From Myxococcales bacterium (GTDB taxonomy: Bacteria > Lernaellota > Lernaellaia > Lernaellales > Lernaellaceae), in contig JAAYVF010000007.1 in the NCBI GenBank assembly GCA_012517325.1, forward strand, positions 1 to 64,000: DNA of 64,000 nucleotides, written 5' to 3'. The translations under genes and the position numbers were made by a program. Below the pieces are notes generated by a model, which was given only the letters and a program-made list of their open reading frames with translations, was not told the DNA's origin and made no database searches. This document shows positions 24,805 through 33,960 of this stretch, piece by piece (positions within the stretch are counted from its first letter, which is position 1; each line of letters opens with the position of its first letter).

Positions 24805-27141
24805 ATGGGAAGCATTTCATCTGAGGAAAATCAAAATCAAGAGAGAATGATTGCGATCGAGTTGCTTCGATTGCTCACCGAGCAGATGGATTTGCGTTCA
24901 TTCATCCAACTGGTTCTGACCCGAATTCAGGAATATCTTACTTGCGAAGCCGTGGGCATCCGCCTGCGCGAGGGCGACGATTTCCCGTATTTTAAAACAC
25001 AAGGCTTTCCCGCCGAATTCGTGGAAATGGAAAACTCCCTTTGCGCGCGCGACCTGAGCGGCCAACTGTTGTGCGATGAAATCGGCAATCCACTGCTCGA
25101 GTGCATGTGCGGCAACATCCTTTGCGGCCGCTTCGATCCGCAATTACCCTTTTTCACCCCGGCGGGTTCATTTTGGTGCAACAATACAACCCGGTTACTG
25201 GCCACGACCACCGAGGAAGAACGCCAGACCAAGACGCGCAATCGGTGTAATAGCGAAGGTTACGAGTCGGTGGCCCTGATTCCATTGCGCTCCAACGAAC
25301 AAACCTTCGGCCTGCTGCAACTCAACGACCGCCGTCCCGACATTTTTACCCGCGAAAAAGTCGAATTCATCGAATCGCTGGCGTCTCTCCTGTCGATGGG
25401 GCTGGCGATCAAACAACTGAACGAACGAATCGCGGGACGCGAACGTTTTCTCCGGCTGGTGATCGACAACGATCCGAATTGCATCTTCGTCAAGGATCTG
25501 AACGGCCGCTACCTGCTGGCCAATCGGGCCTTGGCCGAACTGTATCAGGTCGACGTACGGCATCTGGAAGGTCACACCGACCTGGAAATGACCGTCGACA
25601 TCCCTTCCTTACAGCTGGACACCGAGATTTATCGCCGGGATGACCGGGAGGTAATCGAAACCCAGCAAATCAAGCGCATTCCGATCGAGCCGTTCACCGG
25701 TAAAAACGGTGAAACCCGTTGGCTGAGCACGGTGAAAATCCCCCTGGAATTCGATCAGCGCGGCGATTGCGTCCTGGGCGTCGCGGTCGACGTGACCGAG
25801 GCGCAAAAAGTCCTGGCGGCGAAGGAGGAATCCGAACGGCGCTACCGGACCATTTTCGAGAATGCCGCCGACGCCATTTATATCGTCTCGAAAACCGGCT
25901 GCATTCTGGATGCCAATCGCCTGGCTTGTGAACGGCTGGGTTATACCAAGCAGGAAATGACGTCCCTGACGCTGGCGCAAATCGACACGCCGGAATTCTA
26001 TCAAGATGTGCCGGCCCATATGCAAGAATTGGAGCAAACCGGGGCGACATTCTTCGAAACCGTGCATCGTGCCAAGGACGGTCGCCTCTTTTCGATCGAA
26101 CTGAGCGCGCGGCACATCGATTACTACGGCGAGATCGCCATTCTGAGCATCGCGCGAGACATCACCGAACGGAAAAATCGCGAACAATCCTTGCGACTGG
26201 CGCGGGAAGAACTGGAAAAACGGGTCGAAGAACGGACCCGGGAGCTTTACCAGACCAACCTTCAGCTCTTACGCGAAATCGACAAGCAAAAACGAATCGA
26301 GCGCTCGCTTCGTTTTCGCGAGGATCATTTCAAACGCACCTTCGACCAATCGCCGATCGGCGCCGCGATCGTTTCGCTCGAATTCCGGTTTGTGCGGGTA
26401 AACGAGGAATTTTGTCGAATCACCGGCTACCAGGAGATCGAACTGTTGTCCATGGGCTTTCCCGAAATCACCCATCCCGACGATCTGGAACAGGACGTTC
26501 GCTACTGCCGGCAGTTGGCCGCCGGGGAAATCGATCACTATCAAATGGAAAAGCGCTACATCGCGAAAGACGGGAATGTGGTGTGGGTGCGACTGTCGGT
26601 GCGGCTGATGCGCGACGCCCAAGGCGACCCGCTCTACTTTCTGCCGATGGTTCAGGACATCGACAACCGCAAACAAATGGAAAAGGAACTGGCCGAAAAA
26701 CAGCGCAGCCTGGTCGAAAACAACTACCTGTTGGAACAAAAAAATACCGCGCTTCACGAACTGATGCAGCAAGTCAAGGATGAAAAAGAGCGAACCGAAA
26801 AGCAGATCCGGCAGCACTTGGAGCAATTCGTTTTCCCGTTGATTCAACGGCTCAAGACGGAGGATCGCCTTCCCAGTACACCGACGCTGGAATTGTTGGA
26901 AGATAATTTACACAACCTGGCCAAGACCCTGCCGCAAGACAAACAAAATCAGCTTCGGTCGCTCTCACGCCGGGAAATCGAGATCTGCAACATGATTCGC
27001 GGCGGTCTTGCCACCAAGGAAATCGCCGGCATCCTGAGTATCTCGCCGCGCAGCGTGGACACGCATCGCAACAAAATTCGCAAAAAACTGGGCTTGACGG
27101 GGAAGACGATCAACCTCGAGTCCTATTTGACGAATATCTGA
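24805..27141 (+). CDS. GAF-PAS-PAS-PAS sensor with C-terminal LuxR-type HTH
   Basis: A 778-residue one-component regulator with no kinase or receiver. A GAF domain (about 15-210) carries a cysteine-rich insertion (CARDLSGQLLCDEIG, LECMCGNILCGRFDP, then single Cys in SFWCNN and NRCNSEG). Three PAS domains follow (about 215-330, 345-455, 505-625), with a coiled coil at about 460-500. After another helical linker comes a LuxR/FixJ HTH (about 718-775) with LSRREIEICNMI and LSISPRSVDTHRNKI. The arrangement predicts a soluble, probably redox- or ligand-responsive DNA-binding protein. The RBS GGGGAGG is strong. It lies 42 nt after the GTPase pair on the same strand and could belong to that operon or control it. 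Confidence 0.9.
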   Translation: MGSISSEENQNQERMIAIELLRLLTEQMDLRSFIQLVLTRIQEYLTCEAVGIRLREGDDFPYFKTQGFPAEFVEMENSLCARDLSGQLLCDEIGNPLLECMCGNILCGRFDPQLPFFTPAGSFWCNNTTRLLATTTEEERQTKTRNRCNSEGYESVALIPLRSNEQTFGLLQLNDRRPDIFTREKVEFIESLASLLSMGLAIKQLNERIAGRERFLRLVIDNDPNCIFVKDLNGRYLLANRALAELYQVDVRHLEGHTDLEMTVDIPSLQLDTEIYRRDDREVIETQQIKRIPIEPFTGKNGETRWLSTVKIPLEFDQRGDCVLGVAVDVTEAQKVLAAKEESERRYRTIFENAADAIYIVSKTGCILDANRLACERLGYTKQEMTSLTLAQIDTPEFYQDVPAHMQELEQTGATFFETVHRAKDGRLFSIELSARHIDYYGEIAILSIARDITERKNREQSLRLAREELEKRVEERTRELYQTNLQLLREIDKQKRIERSLRFREDHFKRTFDQSPIGAAIVSLEFRFVRVNEEFCRITGYQEIELLSMGFPEITHPDDLEQDVRYCRQLAAGEIDHYQMEKRYIAKDGNVVWVRLSVRLMRDAQGDPLYFLPMVQDIDNRKQMEKELAEKQRSLVENNYLLEQKNTALHELMQQVKDEKERTEKQIRQHLEQFVFPLIQRLKTEDRLPSTPTLELLEDNLHNLAKTLPQDKQNQLRSLSRREIEICNMIRGGLATKEIAGILSISPRSVDTHRNKIRKKLGLTGKTINLESYLTNI

Positions 27142-27250
27142 TCGCCTCGCGAAGAAGACCCGACCGATCGGTGGGTCGCGACTGAAAACGGCGAAACGCT
27201 CCGTCGCTTGATCAGCCGCCGCCACCGTGAATCCTTTTGGGAGCGGACGG

Positions 27251-29956
27251 ATGTCGGCGGAAAGAAAAATCCGTGTCCTGATCGTCGAAGACGACAACCT
27301 GGCGGCGGAAGCGGCGAAAATCCTTCTGGAAGATACCGGGTATCTCGTGATCGGCCGGGCGGAAAACGGCGCCCGTGCGGTCGAGCTGACCCAATCGTTA
27401 AAACCCGACGTGATCCTGCTGGACATTCAAATGCCGGGGATGGACGGCCTGGCCGCCGCCCGGCGAATCAATGAGGTGCGACCGACCCCCCTCGTCGTGC
27501 TGACGGCTGACGACCGGCCCGAATTGGTGGCTGAGGCCGGGCGGGTCGGCGTCGGCGCCTTTCTGCGCAAACCGCCGAACGCCGAGGAAATGAATCGGGC
27601 GATTATCGTGACCCTGGCCCGCTTCGCCGACCTGACCGCCCTGCGTGAGTTGAACGAGCGAATCGTCGCCGAGATGGAGATCAGCGCCAAGCGGGAAAAT
27701 CAATACCATTCCATCATCCGGACCACGGTGGACGGTTTCTGGATGATGGATCTTGACGGGCGGATTCTGGAGGCAAATCAGGCGCTCGTCGAAATGCTGG
27801 GCTATTCCATTCCCGAGCTGCTCGCGCTGCGAGTTCAGGACATCGAAGCGCCGGAGACGGCCGGCGAAACGCGAGAACACATCGCCGCGGCCGGCCGATC
27901 GGGAAAGGCCCGTTTCGAGGCTCGCCTGCGGCACAAGGATGGACGAATTCTCGCCGTTGAAATCAGCATGAATATCCTCGCCGGCGAGGAAAAGTACATC
28001 GTCTTTGCCCGGGACAGCACCGATCGGCGGCGGGCCGAACAGGCCTTACGGGAAAGCGAGCAGCGTTATCGCGAGCTGTTCGAAAACGCGCCGGTCGGCA
28101 TCTTCGCCACGACCTCCGATGGCCGGGCGATCCTGATCAATCCGATGATGGCGCGCATTCTGGGTTACTCCTCGATCGCGGAAACACTCGCGCATTACAC
28201 CGATCTGGCCCGGCAGTTGTACGTGCGACCGGAACGCCGCGCGGAGTTGGTCCGACAACTGGCGCAAGATGGGAAAGTGGAAAATTTCGTCTATGAGGCC
28301 CTCACCGCGGACCGGCGGCGCATCTGGATCGGAATGAATGCGCGCATCGGCCGGCGACAACCCGACGGCAGTTTCATCATCGAGGGTTTCGCAACCGAAA
28401 TCACCGACCGCGTCAAAGCCGAAGCGGCGTTGAAAAAGTCCGAAACCAAATTTATGAAAATATTTCAGTCCAGCCCGATCATCATGGCGTTATCGACCAG
28501 CACCGACGGGATTTTTATCGAGGTGAACCAGACATTTCTGGATAAATTGGGCTATCGAAAAGAGGAAGTCATCGGCCATTCGTCGGTGTCGCTGGGGATC
28601 CTGGGGCCGGAAGATCGTCAAAACACCTTTCGTTTTCTTTCCACCACCGGTACGTTGAAAAACCTGGAGCTTTCGGTTCGCGGAAAGAGCGGCCAACTGA
28701 TCCCAGGCTTGTTTTCAGCCGAGTTCATCAAATTCGATGAGGAAAAAGTACTTTTGACCAGCTTTGTCGATCTTTCCGACCGCAAACGCGCCGAGGAAGA
28801 AAAGGCGAAATTGGAAGTTCAACTCCAACAAGCCATGAAAATGGAGGCGGTCGGCCGCTTGGCCGGCGGCGTCGCTCATGACTTCAACAATTTGTTGACG
28901 GGGATTTTGGGTTACGCGGACATGTTGCTGGCCGGCCTGGACCCGGGAAACCCGATTCATGAGGATCTGACCGAAATCCGCAAAGCGGCGGAAAGCGCCG
29001 CGAACCTGACCCGACAATTGTTGGCCTTTTCACGCAAGCAGTTGATCGAGCCGCAAATCATCGATCTCAACGAGTTGATCGCCAGTTTGCATAAAATGCT
29101 GGCCCGCCTGATCGGCGAAGATATTGAACTGGTCATCACCGCCGGAGACAAAATCGGACCGGTGAAAATCGATCCGGGCCAATTCGAACAGATTCTGATC
29201 AACCTGGCGATCAACGCTCGCGATGCCATGCCGGACGGCGGTCGCTTGACCATCGAAACAGCCAACATCGACCTGGATGAAGAATATTGCCGTCGGCAAG
29301 CTCAAATCTCGCCCGGACCTTTTGTGAGGTTGTCGATCAGTGACACGGGACACGGCATGAACAATGACGTGAAAGAACACCTTTTCGAACCGTTCTTCAC
29401 CACCAAACCGAAAGGCCGGGGAACGGGCCTGGGATTGGCGACGATCTACGGCGCCGTAAAACAATCCGGCGGCGCCATCGAAGTCGATTCCGAGGAAGGC
29501 CGGGGAACGACTTTCACACTATATCTGCCGCGCTTATCGGAGACGGCGGTACCGCTGAAGATGAACAAACCGCCGCTCGAAATTTCGGGCGGCGAGGAAA
29601 CGATCCTGGTGGTCGAGGACGAGAATATCGTTCGCGAACTGGCGATCAAATTTTTATCCAGTCTGGGTTATCGGGTATTGCACGCGCCGGACGGGAATCA
29701 GGCGTGCCAACTGGTTGAGAAATTCGCGGCGCCGATCGATTTGCTGATTACCGACATCGTCATGCCGGGAATGAACGGGCGACAATTGGCCGAAATATTG
29801 GTAAAAATTCATCCGGAGATGAAAGTGCTTTTTACCTCCGGTTATACGGAAGATGCGATTGTCCGCCATGGGATTATCGAAGAGGGTTTGAATTTTCTCG
29901 CCAAACCATACTCCCCTTATTCATTGGCAATTAAAATTCGGAAATTGCTCAAATAG
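27251..29956 (+). CDS. Hybrid histidine kinase: receiver-PAS-PAS-PAS-HisKA-HATPase-receiver
   Basis: A 901-residue soluble protein with receivers at both ends. The N-terminal receiver (about 5-122) has its Asp in VILLDIQMPGMDG near 57, so it likely accepts phosphate from an upstream kinase. PAS domains lie at about 145-265, 270-390 and 400-515. The kinase core has GGVAHDFNN (His about 542), NARDAMPDGG and GRGTGLGLATIYG. The C-terminal receiver (about 780-900) has its Asp in LLITDIVMPGMNG. I prefer the ATG at 27251 (GGGAG 8-12 nt upstream) to an in-frame GTG at 27227, which has no visible ribosome site. This looks like a phosphorelay integrator. Confidence 0.9.
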   Translation: MSAERKIRVLIVEDDNLAAEAAKILLEDTGYLVIGRAENGARAVELTQSLKPDVILLDIQMPGMDGLAAARRINEVRPTPLVVLTADDRPELVAEAGRVGVGAFLRKPPNAEEMNRAIIVTLARFADLTALRELNERIVAEMEISAKRENQYHSIIRTTVDGFWMMDLDGRILEANQALVEMLGYSIPELLALRVQDIEAPETAGETREHIAAAGRSGKARFEARLRHKDGRILAVEISMNILAGEEKYIVFARDSTDRRRAEQALRESEQRYRELFENAPVGIFATTSDGRAILINPMMARILGYSSIAETLAHYTDLARQLYVRPERRAELVRQLAQDGKVENFVYEALTADRRRIWIGMNARIGRRQPDGSFIIEGFATEITDRVKAEAALKKSETKFMKIFQSSPIIMALSTSTDGIFIEVNQTFLDKLGYRKEEVIGHSSVSLGILGPEDRQNTFRFLSTTGTLKNLELSVRGKSGQLIPGLFSAEFIKFDEEKVLLTSFVDLSDRKRAEEEKAKLEVQLQQAMKMEAVGRLAGGVAHDFNNLLTGILGYADMLLAGLDPGNPIHEDLTEIRKAAESAANLTRQLLAFSRKQLIEPQIIDLNELIASLHKMLARLIGEDIELVITAGDKIGPVKIDPGQFEQILINLAINARDAMPDGGRLTIETANIDLDEEYCRRQAQISPGPFVRLSISDTGHGMNNDVKEHLFEPFFTTKPKGRGTGLGLATIYGAVKQSGGAIEVDSEEGRGTTFTLYLPRLSETAVPLKMNKPPLEISGGEETILVVEDENIVRELAIKFLSSLGYRVLHAPDGNQACQLVEKFAAPIDLLITDIVMPGMNGRQLAEILVKIHPEMKVLFTSGYTEDAIVRHGIIEEGLNFLAKPYSPYSLAIKIRKLLK

Positions 29957-30742
29957 CCCACTTTTGGGACGTTCCAATCTGCAGGATAGAATAATCATAA
30001 TTAACAGAAGCACTTTGAATTTTTCACCCCGCCTTATAAATGATCTCAAGTCTCGTTTATTCAAATTTTGACCCTGAGTGACACATTTTTTGCGTATTTT
30101 TCATACGCATTGAATACGCATTCTTTCCGTGTTTTGCTTTAAGCGAATAAACCGATATGAAGAACAAGAAAGAAAAAAATTTTTAACGCGGCAAAGTCAG
30201 TGAAAAAAGGAAATAAAATTTTTCAATCCGAATTTTGGCTACTTTTCTTGTCCATTGACGGGTGAAAGCTCCAGTGGATTGTGGGGCTAAGGGATTGCAA
30301 ACTAATTATTTTTCCTGTGCCTTTCCATCGGATGCGGCAATCCATCGGAGGTTCAACGCGGGTACGGGCTGGTTTGATCTCGTGATCGGACACATCGCCG
30401 GTAAAATTGGAAACAGCGGCGGAGATCGGCAAAAAGCGAATCGGATTCTTGGGCCGTCAATCGGAAGGAACAGGCGACGTTTTTGAATCGGAATCGCCGT
30501 GGGGAAAAATCGGAATTGGCAAAATCCCGCGATGTGACGGGTGGATCGGTCAGTACGAAAAAGAAAAGCCAATAAAATAGCGACACCCCGCTGGCTTTCG
30601 GCTCGAATTGATCGGTCCTCTCCTCACATTCCAACCGGCAATAGGAACGCCGGTGTTTTTTCGACCGGAGTGAAAATGGATTGCCGGTCGTCCAATCGGC
30701 CGGCTTCGCCTTTCCTGCGGAAGAAATGGGGGCCAAGAGCGA
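29957..30742. other. 786-bp gene-poor, partly AT-rich intergenic region
   Basis: No credible gene, tRNA or clear terminator is seen. The first 300 bases are much richer in A/T than the flanks and contain the ATACGCA repeats at 30091-30120. The remainder has only short open frames without recognisable protein character. It could hold a small RNA or regulatory region, but nothing can be assigned. Confidence 0.5.
30091..30120. repeat. Three copies of a 7-base motif (one inverted, two direct), possible operator
   Basis: TGCGTAT (30091-30097) is the inverse of ATACGCA, which recurs at 30103-30109 and 30114-30120. The first two can form a 7-bp hairpin with a 5-base loop; the last two are 11 bp apart, one helical turn. 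This fits a repeated binding site in an otherwise AT-rich gap. Confidence 0.45.
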
Positions 30743-31144
30743 ATGAACGCGGAAAAACAAGACAAAATCAGGGAAACGGTCTTACTCGTCGAAGACGAGG
30801 ATATCGTCCGCAAACTCACCCACAAAATCCTGACCCGGTTGGGTTACCAGGTTTTGGTGGCTTGCAACGGTTGCGACGCTTTCACCCAATACCAGAACCA
30901 TGCCGAGCCCATCGATCTGCTGTTGACCGACATGATCATGCCGAAGATGAACGGTCGAGATCTGTACACCAAGCTGAAGGAACAGCATCCCGACCTGAAG
31001 GTCCTGTTCATGTCCGGGTACAACGAAAGCATCCTGGCTCAACAGGACTCGGTGGCCGCCAACTTTTTCATTCAAAAGCCCTTTTCTTACGAATCGCTCG
31101 CGCTGAAAGTCCGCGAAGCGATCGAACAACCGGCGACCGCCTGA
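30743..31144 (+). CDS. Stand-alone receiver (CheY-like) response regulator
   Basis: A 133-residue single receiver domain with no output domain. It has the acidic pocket LLVEDED (about 14-20), the phospho-accepting Asp in LLLTDMIMPKMNG (about 62), the Ser/Thr-containing FMSGYN and the Lys in FFIQKPFS. The sequence is strikingly close to the C-terminal receivers of the neighbouring hybrid kinases (same ETVLLVEDED opening and PxMNG loop), so it probably arose from one of them. It may act as a phosphate shuttle or sink for these kinases. No clear RBS; there is only a purine-rich stretch upstream. Confidence 0.92.
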   Translation: MNAEKQDKIRETVLLVEDEDIVRKLTHKILTRLGYQVLVACNGCDAFTQYQNHAEPIDLLLTDMIMPKMNGRDLYTKLKEQHPDLKVLFMSGYNESILAQQDSVAANFFIQKPFSYESLALKVREAIEQPATA

Positions 31145-31254
31145 CCGAAACCATCCGCTCACTTGTGATCGTTTCGCCAAAGGTGTAATGAAAATCCAGC
31201 CGAACCGTTCCCGGCAGCGGCCTCAGGCGCCGGCTTGATCGCGAGGGGATCCCG

Positions 31255-31764
31255 TTGCTGCTGATCCGAAACGAAACCGCCGCGGACATCGAAACGATCC
31301 GTCGCATCAACGACCTGGCTTTTTGCCAGCGCAACGAATCGGCGCTGGTGGAAGCCTTACGCCGGCGCGGCGCCTACACGTTATCGCTGGTCGCCGAATT
31401 AAACGGGAAATTGATCGGTCATGTCCTGTTTTCGCCGGTGACGATCGACGCCTCCGACCGCCAATTGTCCGCGCTCGGCATGGGGCCCATGGCGGTGCTG
31501 CCGGAACATCAGAAAAGTGGCGTCGGTTCCGCCCTGATCCGGCGCGGCCTGGAGATCAGCCGCGCGGACGGCTATCGGATCGTCGTCGTGGTCGGCCACC
31601 CGGATTTTTATCCGCGCTTCGGGTTTCAGGTCGCCAGCCGGTACGGCATCCGCTTCAGTTACGAAGGGCCCGATGAGCTATTCATGGCTGTGGAATTGGT
31701 CCCCGGCGCTTTGGCCGAAACCCGGGGTATCGTCCGTTACCAACCGGAGTTCGATCTGGTCTGA
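31255..31764 (+). CDS. GNAT-family N-acetyltransferase (YhbS-like)
   Basis: A 169-residue acyl-CoA-dependent acetyltransferase. The fold's acetyl-CoA loop is visible as HQKSGVGSALIRRGLE (about 84-99), preceded by the beta strand LGMGPMAVLPE. VVVGHPDFYPRFGFQ (about 110-124) is typical of the YhbS-type subgroup. The substrate is unknown. The start is a TTG at 31255 with a good GAGGGG 6 nt upstream; there is no nearby ATG that preserves the N-terminal strand. It ends just before the flavodoxin gene and may be co-transcribed with it. Confidence 0.85.
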   Translation: MLLIRNETAADIETIRRINDLAFCQRNESALVEALRRRGAYTLSLVAELNGKLIGHVLFSPVTIDASDRQLSALGMGPMAVLPEHQKSGVGSALIRRGLEISRADGYRIVVVVGHPDFYPRFGFQVASRYGIRFSYEGPDELFMAVELVPGALAETRGIVRYQPEFDLV

Positions 31765-31785
31765 TCATTGATGGGAAATTCACCG

Positions 31786-32742
31786 ATGAATCGTCGCCAA
31801 TTTCTGTTCTGCACCGCCGCCACCCTCGCCGGAACCGCCTGTTCGGGCGGCATCGTTTCCCGCGCGGAATCCGCCGAGACCTGGCCGACCGCGATCCGGG
31901 CCACCACGCCGCAAAAGGCTTTGGTGACGTGGTACAGCCAGACCGGCCACACACGCCGAATCGGCCGCTTGATCGGCAAAGTGCTCGAAAAAGAAGGTCT
32001 ACAGGTCACCGCGCTGCCGCTCGCCGAAGTCGACACCACCGCCCTGCCCGGCTACGACCTGCTGGTTCTCGGCACGCCGGTTTACTACTTCGACGTGCCG
32101 GTGAACGTCGCGGCCTGGCTGCGGCGCCTGCCCGCCCTGACCGGAATCCCCGCGGCTTCGTTCGTCACTTTCGGCGGCGAGGGATCGAACCCGCACAACA
32201 CGGCGGTCCGCTTGCTGCGGCTACTGGCCGACCGGGGCGCCGTTCCAGTGGGCCTGTCGATCTACGCGAACATGTCCACCTACGCGCCGACCTGGTCGAT
32301 GGGAAGCGCCGCACGGACGCTGGCCTATCGCGATCTCCCCGACGAAAAGACCTTCGAACGAGCGCGGGCCGAGGCCCGGGCGATCGCCGATCGCGTGCGG
32401 CGCGGCCAGGCCATCAGGCCGGACAAGGAATTCAACGCCGGGGAAATCTGGCGACTGCTGGACAGTCAGGATTGGACCCGGATGCTCATCAGCGGGCACC
32501 GGATCAACGAGCAAAAATGCATCCGCTGCGGCACTTGCGTGCGAACCTGCCCCGCCGGCGCGATTCGGCTCGATCCGGCGCGGATCGATCATCGCGCCTG
32601 CCTGGCTTGTTTCGGCTGCGTCAACAACTGCCCCGCCGACGCGCAGGAAATGCGGTTTCTGCGTTACCCCGTGCAGGGCTTCGAAAGTTTCAAGAAGGCG
32701 CACGCGGTCACGACCCGGGAACCGGCCGAACTGCTCGGTTGA
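31786..32742 (+). CDS. Flavodoxin-2[4Fe-4S] ferredoxin fusion (EFR1-like) with a Tat-type signal
   Basis: A 318-residue redox protein. Residues about 45-200 form a flavodoxin-like domain beginning ALVTWYSQTGHTRRIGR (FMN phosphate loop), and about 240-290 hold two [4Fe-4S] motifs, CIRCGTCVRTCP and CLACFGCVNNCP. This is the EFR1 arrangement, in which the domains pass electrons to one another. The N-terminus MNRRQFLFCTAATLAG has a twin-arginine motif and hydrophobic stretch with Cys19 in a weak lipobox (GTAC), so export by Tat is likely, unlike most relatives. Alternative starts at 31768 (TTG) and 31771 (ATG) add a few residues. The partner enzyme is unknown. Confidence 0.85.
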   Translation: MNRRQFLFCTAATLAGTACSGGIVSRAESAETWPTAIRATTPQKALVTWYSQTGHTRRIGRLIGKVLEKEGLQVTALPLAEVDTTALPGYDLLVLGTPVYYFDVPVNVAAWLRRLPALTGIPAASFVTFGGEGSNPHNTAVRLLRLLADRGAVPVGLSIYANMSTYAPTWSMGSAARTLAYRDLPDEKTFERARAEARAIADRVRRGQAIRPDKEFNAGEIWRLLDSQDWTRMLISGHRINEQKCIRCGTCVRTCPAGAIRLDPARIDHRACLACFGCVNNCPADAQEMRFLRYPVQGFESFKKAHAVTTREPAELLG

Positions 32743-32758
32743 CCGCTCCGGGTCTTCG

Positions 32759-33019
32759 TCAGGAATGAGTGAAAACCATCTTTTGCACCTGCACACCCTC
32801 CAGGCTCTGCAGATCCTTTTCCATGGCCTCCAACTCAGCGTCGGGGCCGCAAAGCTCCAGCAGGAGCAGGCCGGTTGGCGAGCAGATATTGCCGCTGACT
32901 TCGTGCAAACCCAAGCGGGTTTTGATGTTGCAACCGAATTGGGTCAGGATTTTTTGCACATCCGGGACTTTCTTCACACGGTCGGTGACGTGAACGCCCA
33001 AAATGACATGCTTTTCCAT
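32759..33019 (-). CDS. Small ferredoxin-fold protein resembling TM1266/iron-hydrogenase-system regulators
   Basis: An 86-residue protein with a beta-alpha-beta pattern typical of ACT/NikR C-terminal-like domains. Strands HVILGVHVTD, CNIKTRLGLH and GLLLLELCGP alternate with two helices, ending VQVQKMVFTHS. It resembles the TM1266-type proteins annotated as iron-only hydrogenase system regulators, although no hydrogenase or its maturases are in the window. The start has a strong AGGGAGG. It is convergent with the flavodoxin-ferredoxin gene, 16 nt apart. The family assignment is moderate; a small effector-binding protein is the safe statement. Confidence 0.7.
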   Translation of the reverse strand: MEKHVILGVHVTDRVKKVPDVQKILTQFGCNIKTRLGLHEVSGNICSPTGLLLLELCGPDAELEAMEKDLQSLEGVQVQKMVFTHS

Positions 33020-33144
33020 GTGGGCCTCCCTCTGTGTTCGGCGGGCCTGCCCGGCCCCCGGTTTGCGTCGCGCGGATCGATCGGTCTATTAATGAATTAC
33101 TCGCGTCACAATGATTAGTCAAACATCACGGAGCGACTGAGACG

Positions 33145-33933
33145 ATGCATCCGATCTTGTTTCACCTGGGCGGCCACCCTATTTATACCTATGGATTTTT
33201 TTACGGCCTGAGCATTTTCCTCGGCACGGTTTTGGGCTTGCGCCGCTTCGAGCGGGAAGGCCATGACGGCGCCTTTTACCTGAAGTCGATCCTGGTGGCC
33301 ATCATCGGCGCCTTTTTCATGGGCAAGCTGTTGCACGTGGTCACCAATTGGCCGTGGTATCAAGTAAAGTGGAGCCGGCTTTGGGACCTGAGCACCGGCC
33401 ACGTTTTTTACGGCGGTTATATCGGCTCGATCCTGTTCCCGTTTTTCTATTCGCGGTGGGCCAGACAGCCCTTTCTGCCGGTGCTGGACGTCACGGCGAC
33501 CTACATGCCGCTGGGCCTGGCCCTGCACCGGACGTTCGCCTGCCTGATGGCGGGCTGCTGCTACGGCCGGCCGACCGACCTGCCGTGGGGCATCGTCTAT
33601 CCGGCCGATGCCCTGGCGAGCCAGGCTTACGGCATGGTGCCGGTCCATCCGACGCAGTTGTACGAATCGACCTGGGCCCTGGGGATGTTCGCCGTGTTGA
33701 TTTTCTACCGCCGACATTACCGCAAGGTCCCCGGCGAGCTGATCGCTCTGCAAATCGCCCTCTATTCGCTCGGGCGTTTTTTCATCGAATTTTTCCGCGG
33801 CGACGCCGACCGCGGCTCGTTCGTAGGCCTTTCCACCTCGCAATGGATCAGCCTCATTCTGGCGGCGTGCGTCGCGCTCGCCGGCATTTACCTGCGGCGC
33901 GAACGAAAAAAGGCGGCGCTCGGCGCCGCCTGA
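33145..33933 (+). CDS. lgt: Phosphatidylglycerol-prolipoprotein diacylglyceryl transferase
   Basis: A 262-residue inner-membrane enzyme that attaches diacylglycerol to the lipobox cysteine of prolipoproteins, the first step in lipoprotein maturation. It has about seven membrane helices. Family motifs are FYGGYIGS (about 90), RTFACLMAGCCYGRPT (about 129-144; essential Arg region and GCCxG), VHPTQLYES (about 171) and GRFFIEFFRGD (about 211). Length fits the family. It probably serves the several lipoproteins in the window. The 3' end contains a hairpin that also serves as a terminator for the opposing gene. Confidence 0.95.
   Translation: MHPILFHLGGHPIYTYGFFYGLSIFLGTVLGLRRFEREGHDGAFYLKSILVAIIGAFFMGKLLHVVTNWPWYQVKWSRLWDLSTGHVFYGGYIGSILFPFFYSRWARQPFLPVLDVTATYMPLGLALHRTFACLMAGCCYGRPTDLPWGIVYPADALASQAYGMVPVHPTQLYESTWALGMFAVLIFYRRHYRKVPGELIALQIALYSLGRFFIEFFRGDADRGSFVGLSTSQWISLILAACVALAGIYLRRERKKAALGAA
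33905..33931 (-). terminator. Terminator of the EF-hand gene, embedded in the lgt 3' end
   Basis: A perfect 9-bp stem (33911-33919 with 33923-33931) with a 3-base loop. Read on the minus strand it is followed by about six Ts (A-run at 33906-33911), 30 nt beyond the EF-hand gene stop. Confidence 0.65.
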
Positions 33934-33960
33934 CGGATCGGCAATGAGCCGGGGTTTGTT

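Noticed and set aside
30262-30720. Short open frames in the 786-bp gap
   Set aside because: They lack ribosome sites, domain motifs and consistent composition; called intergenic.
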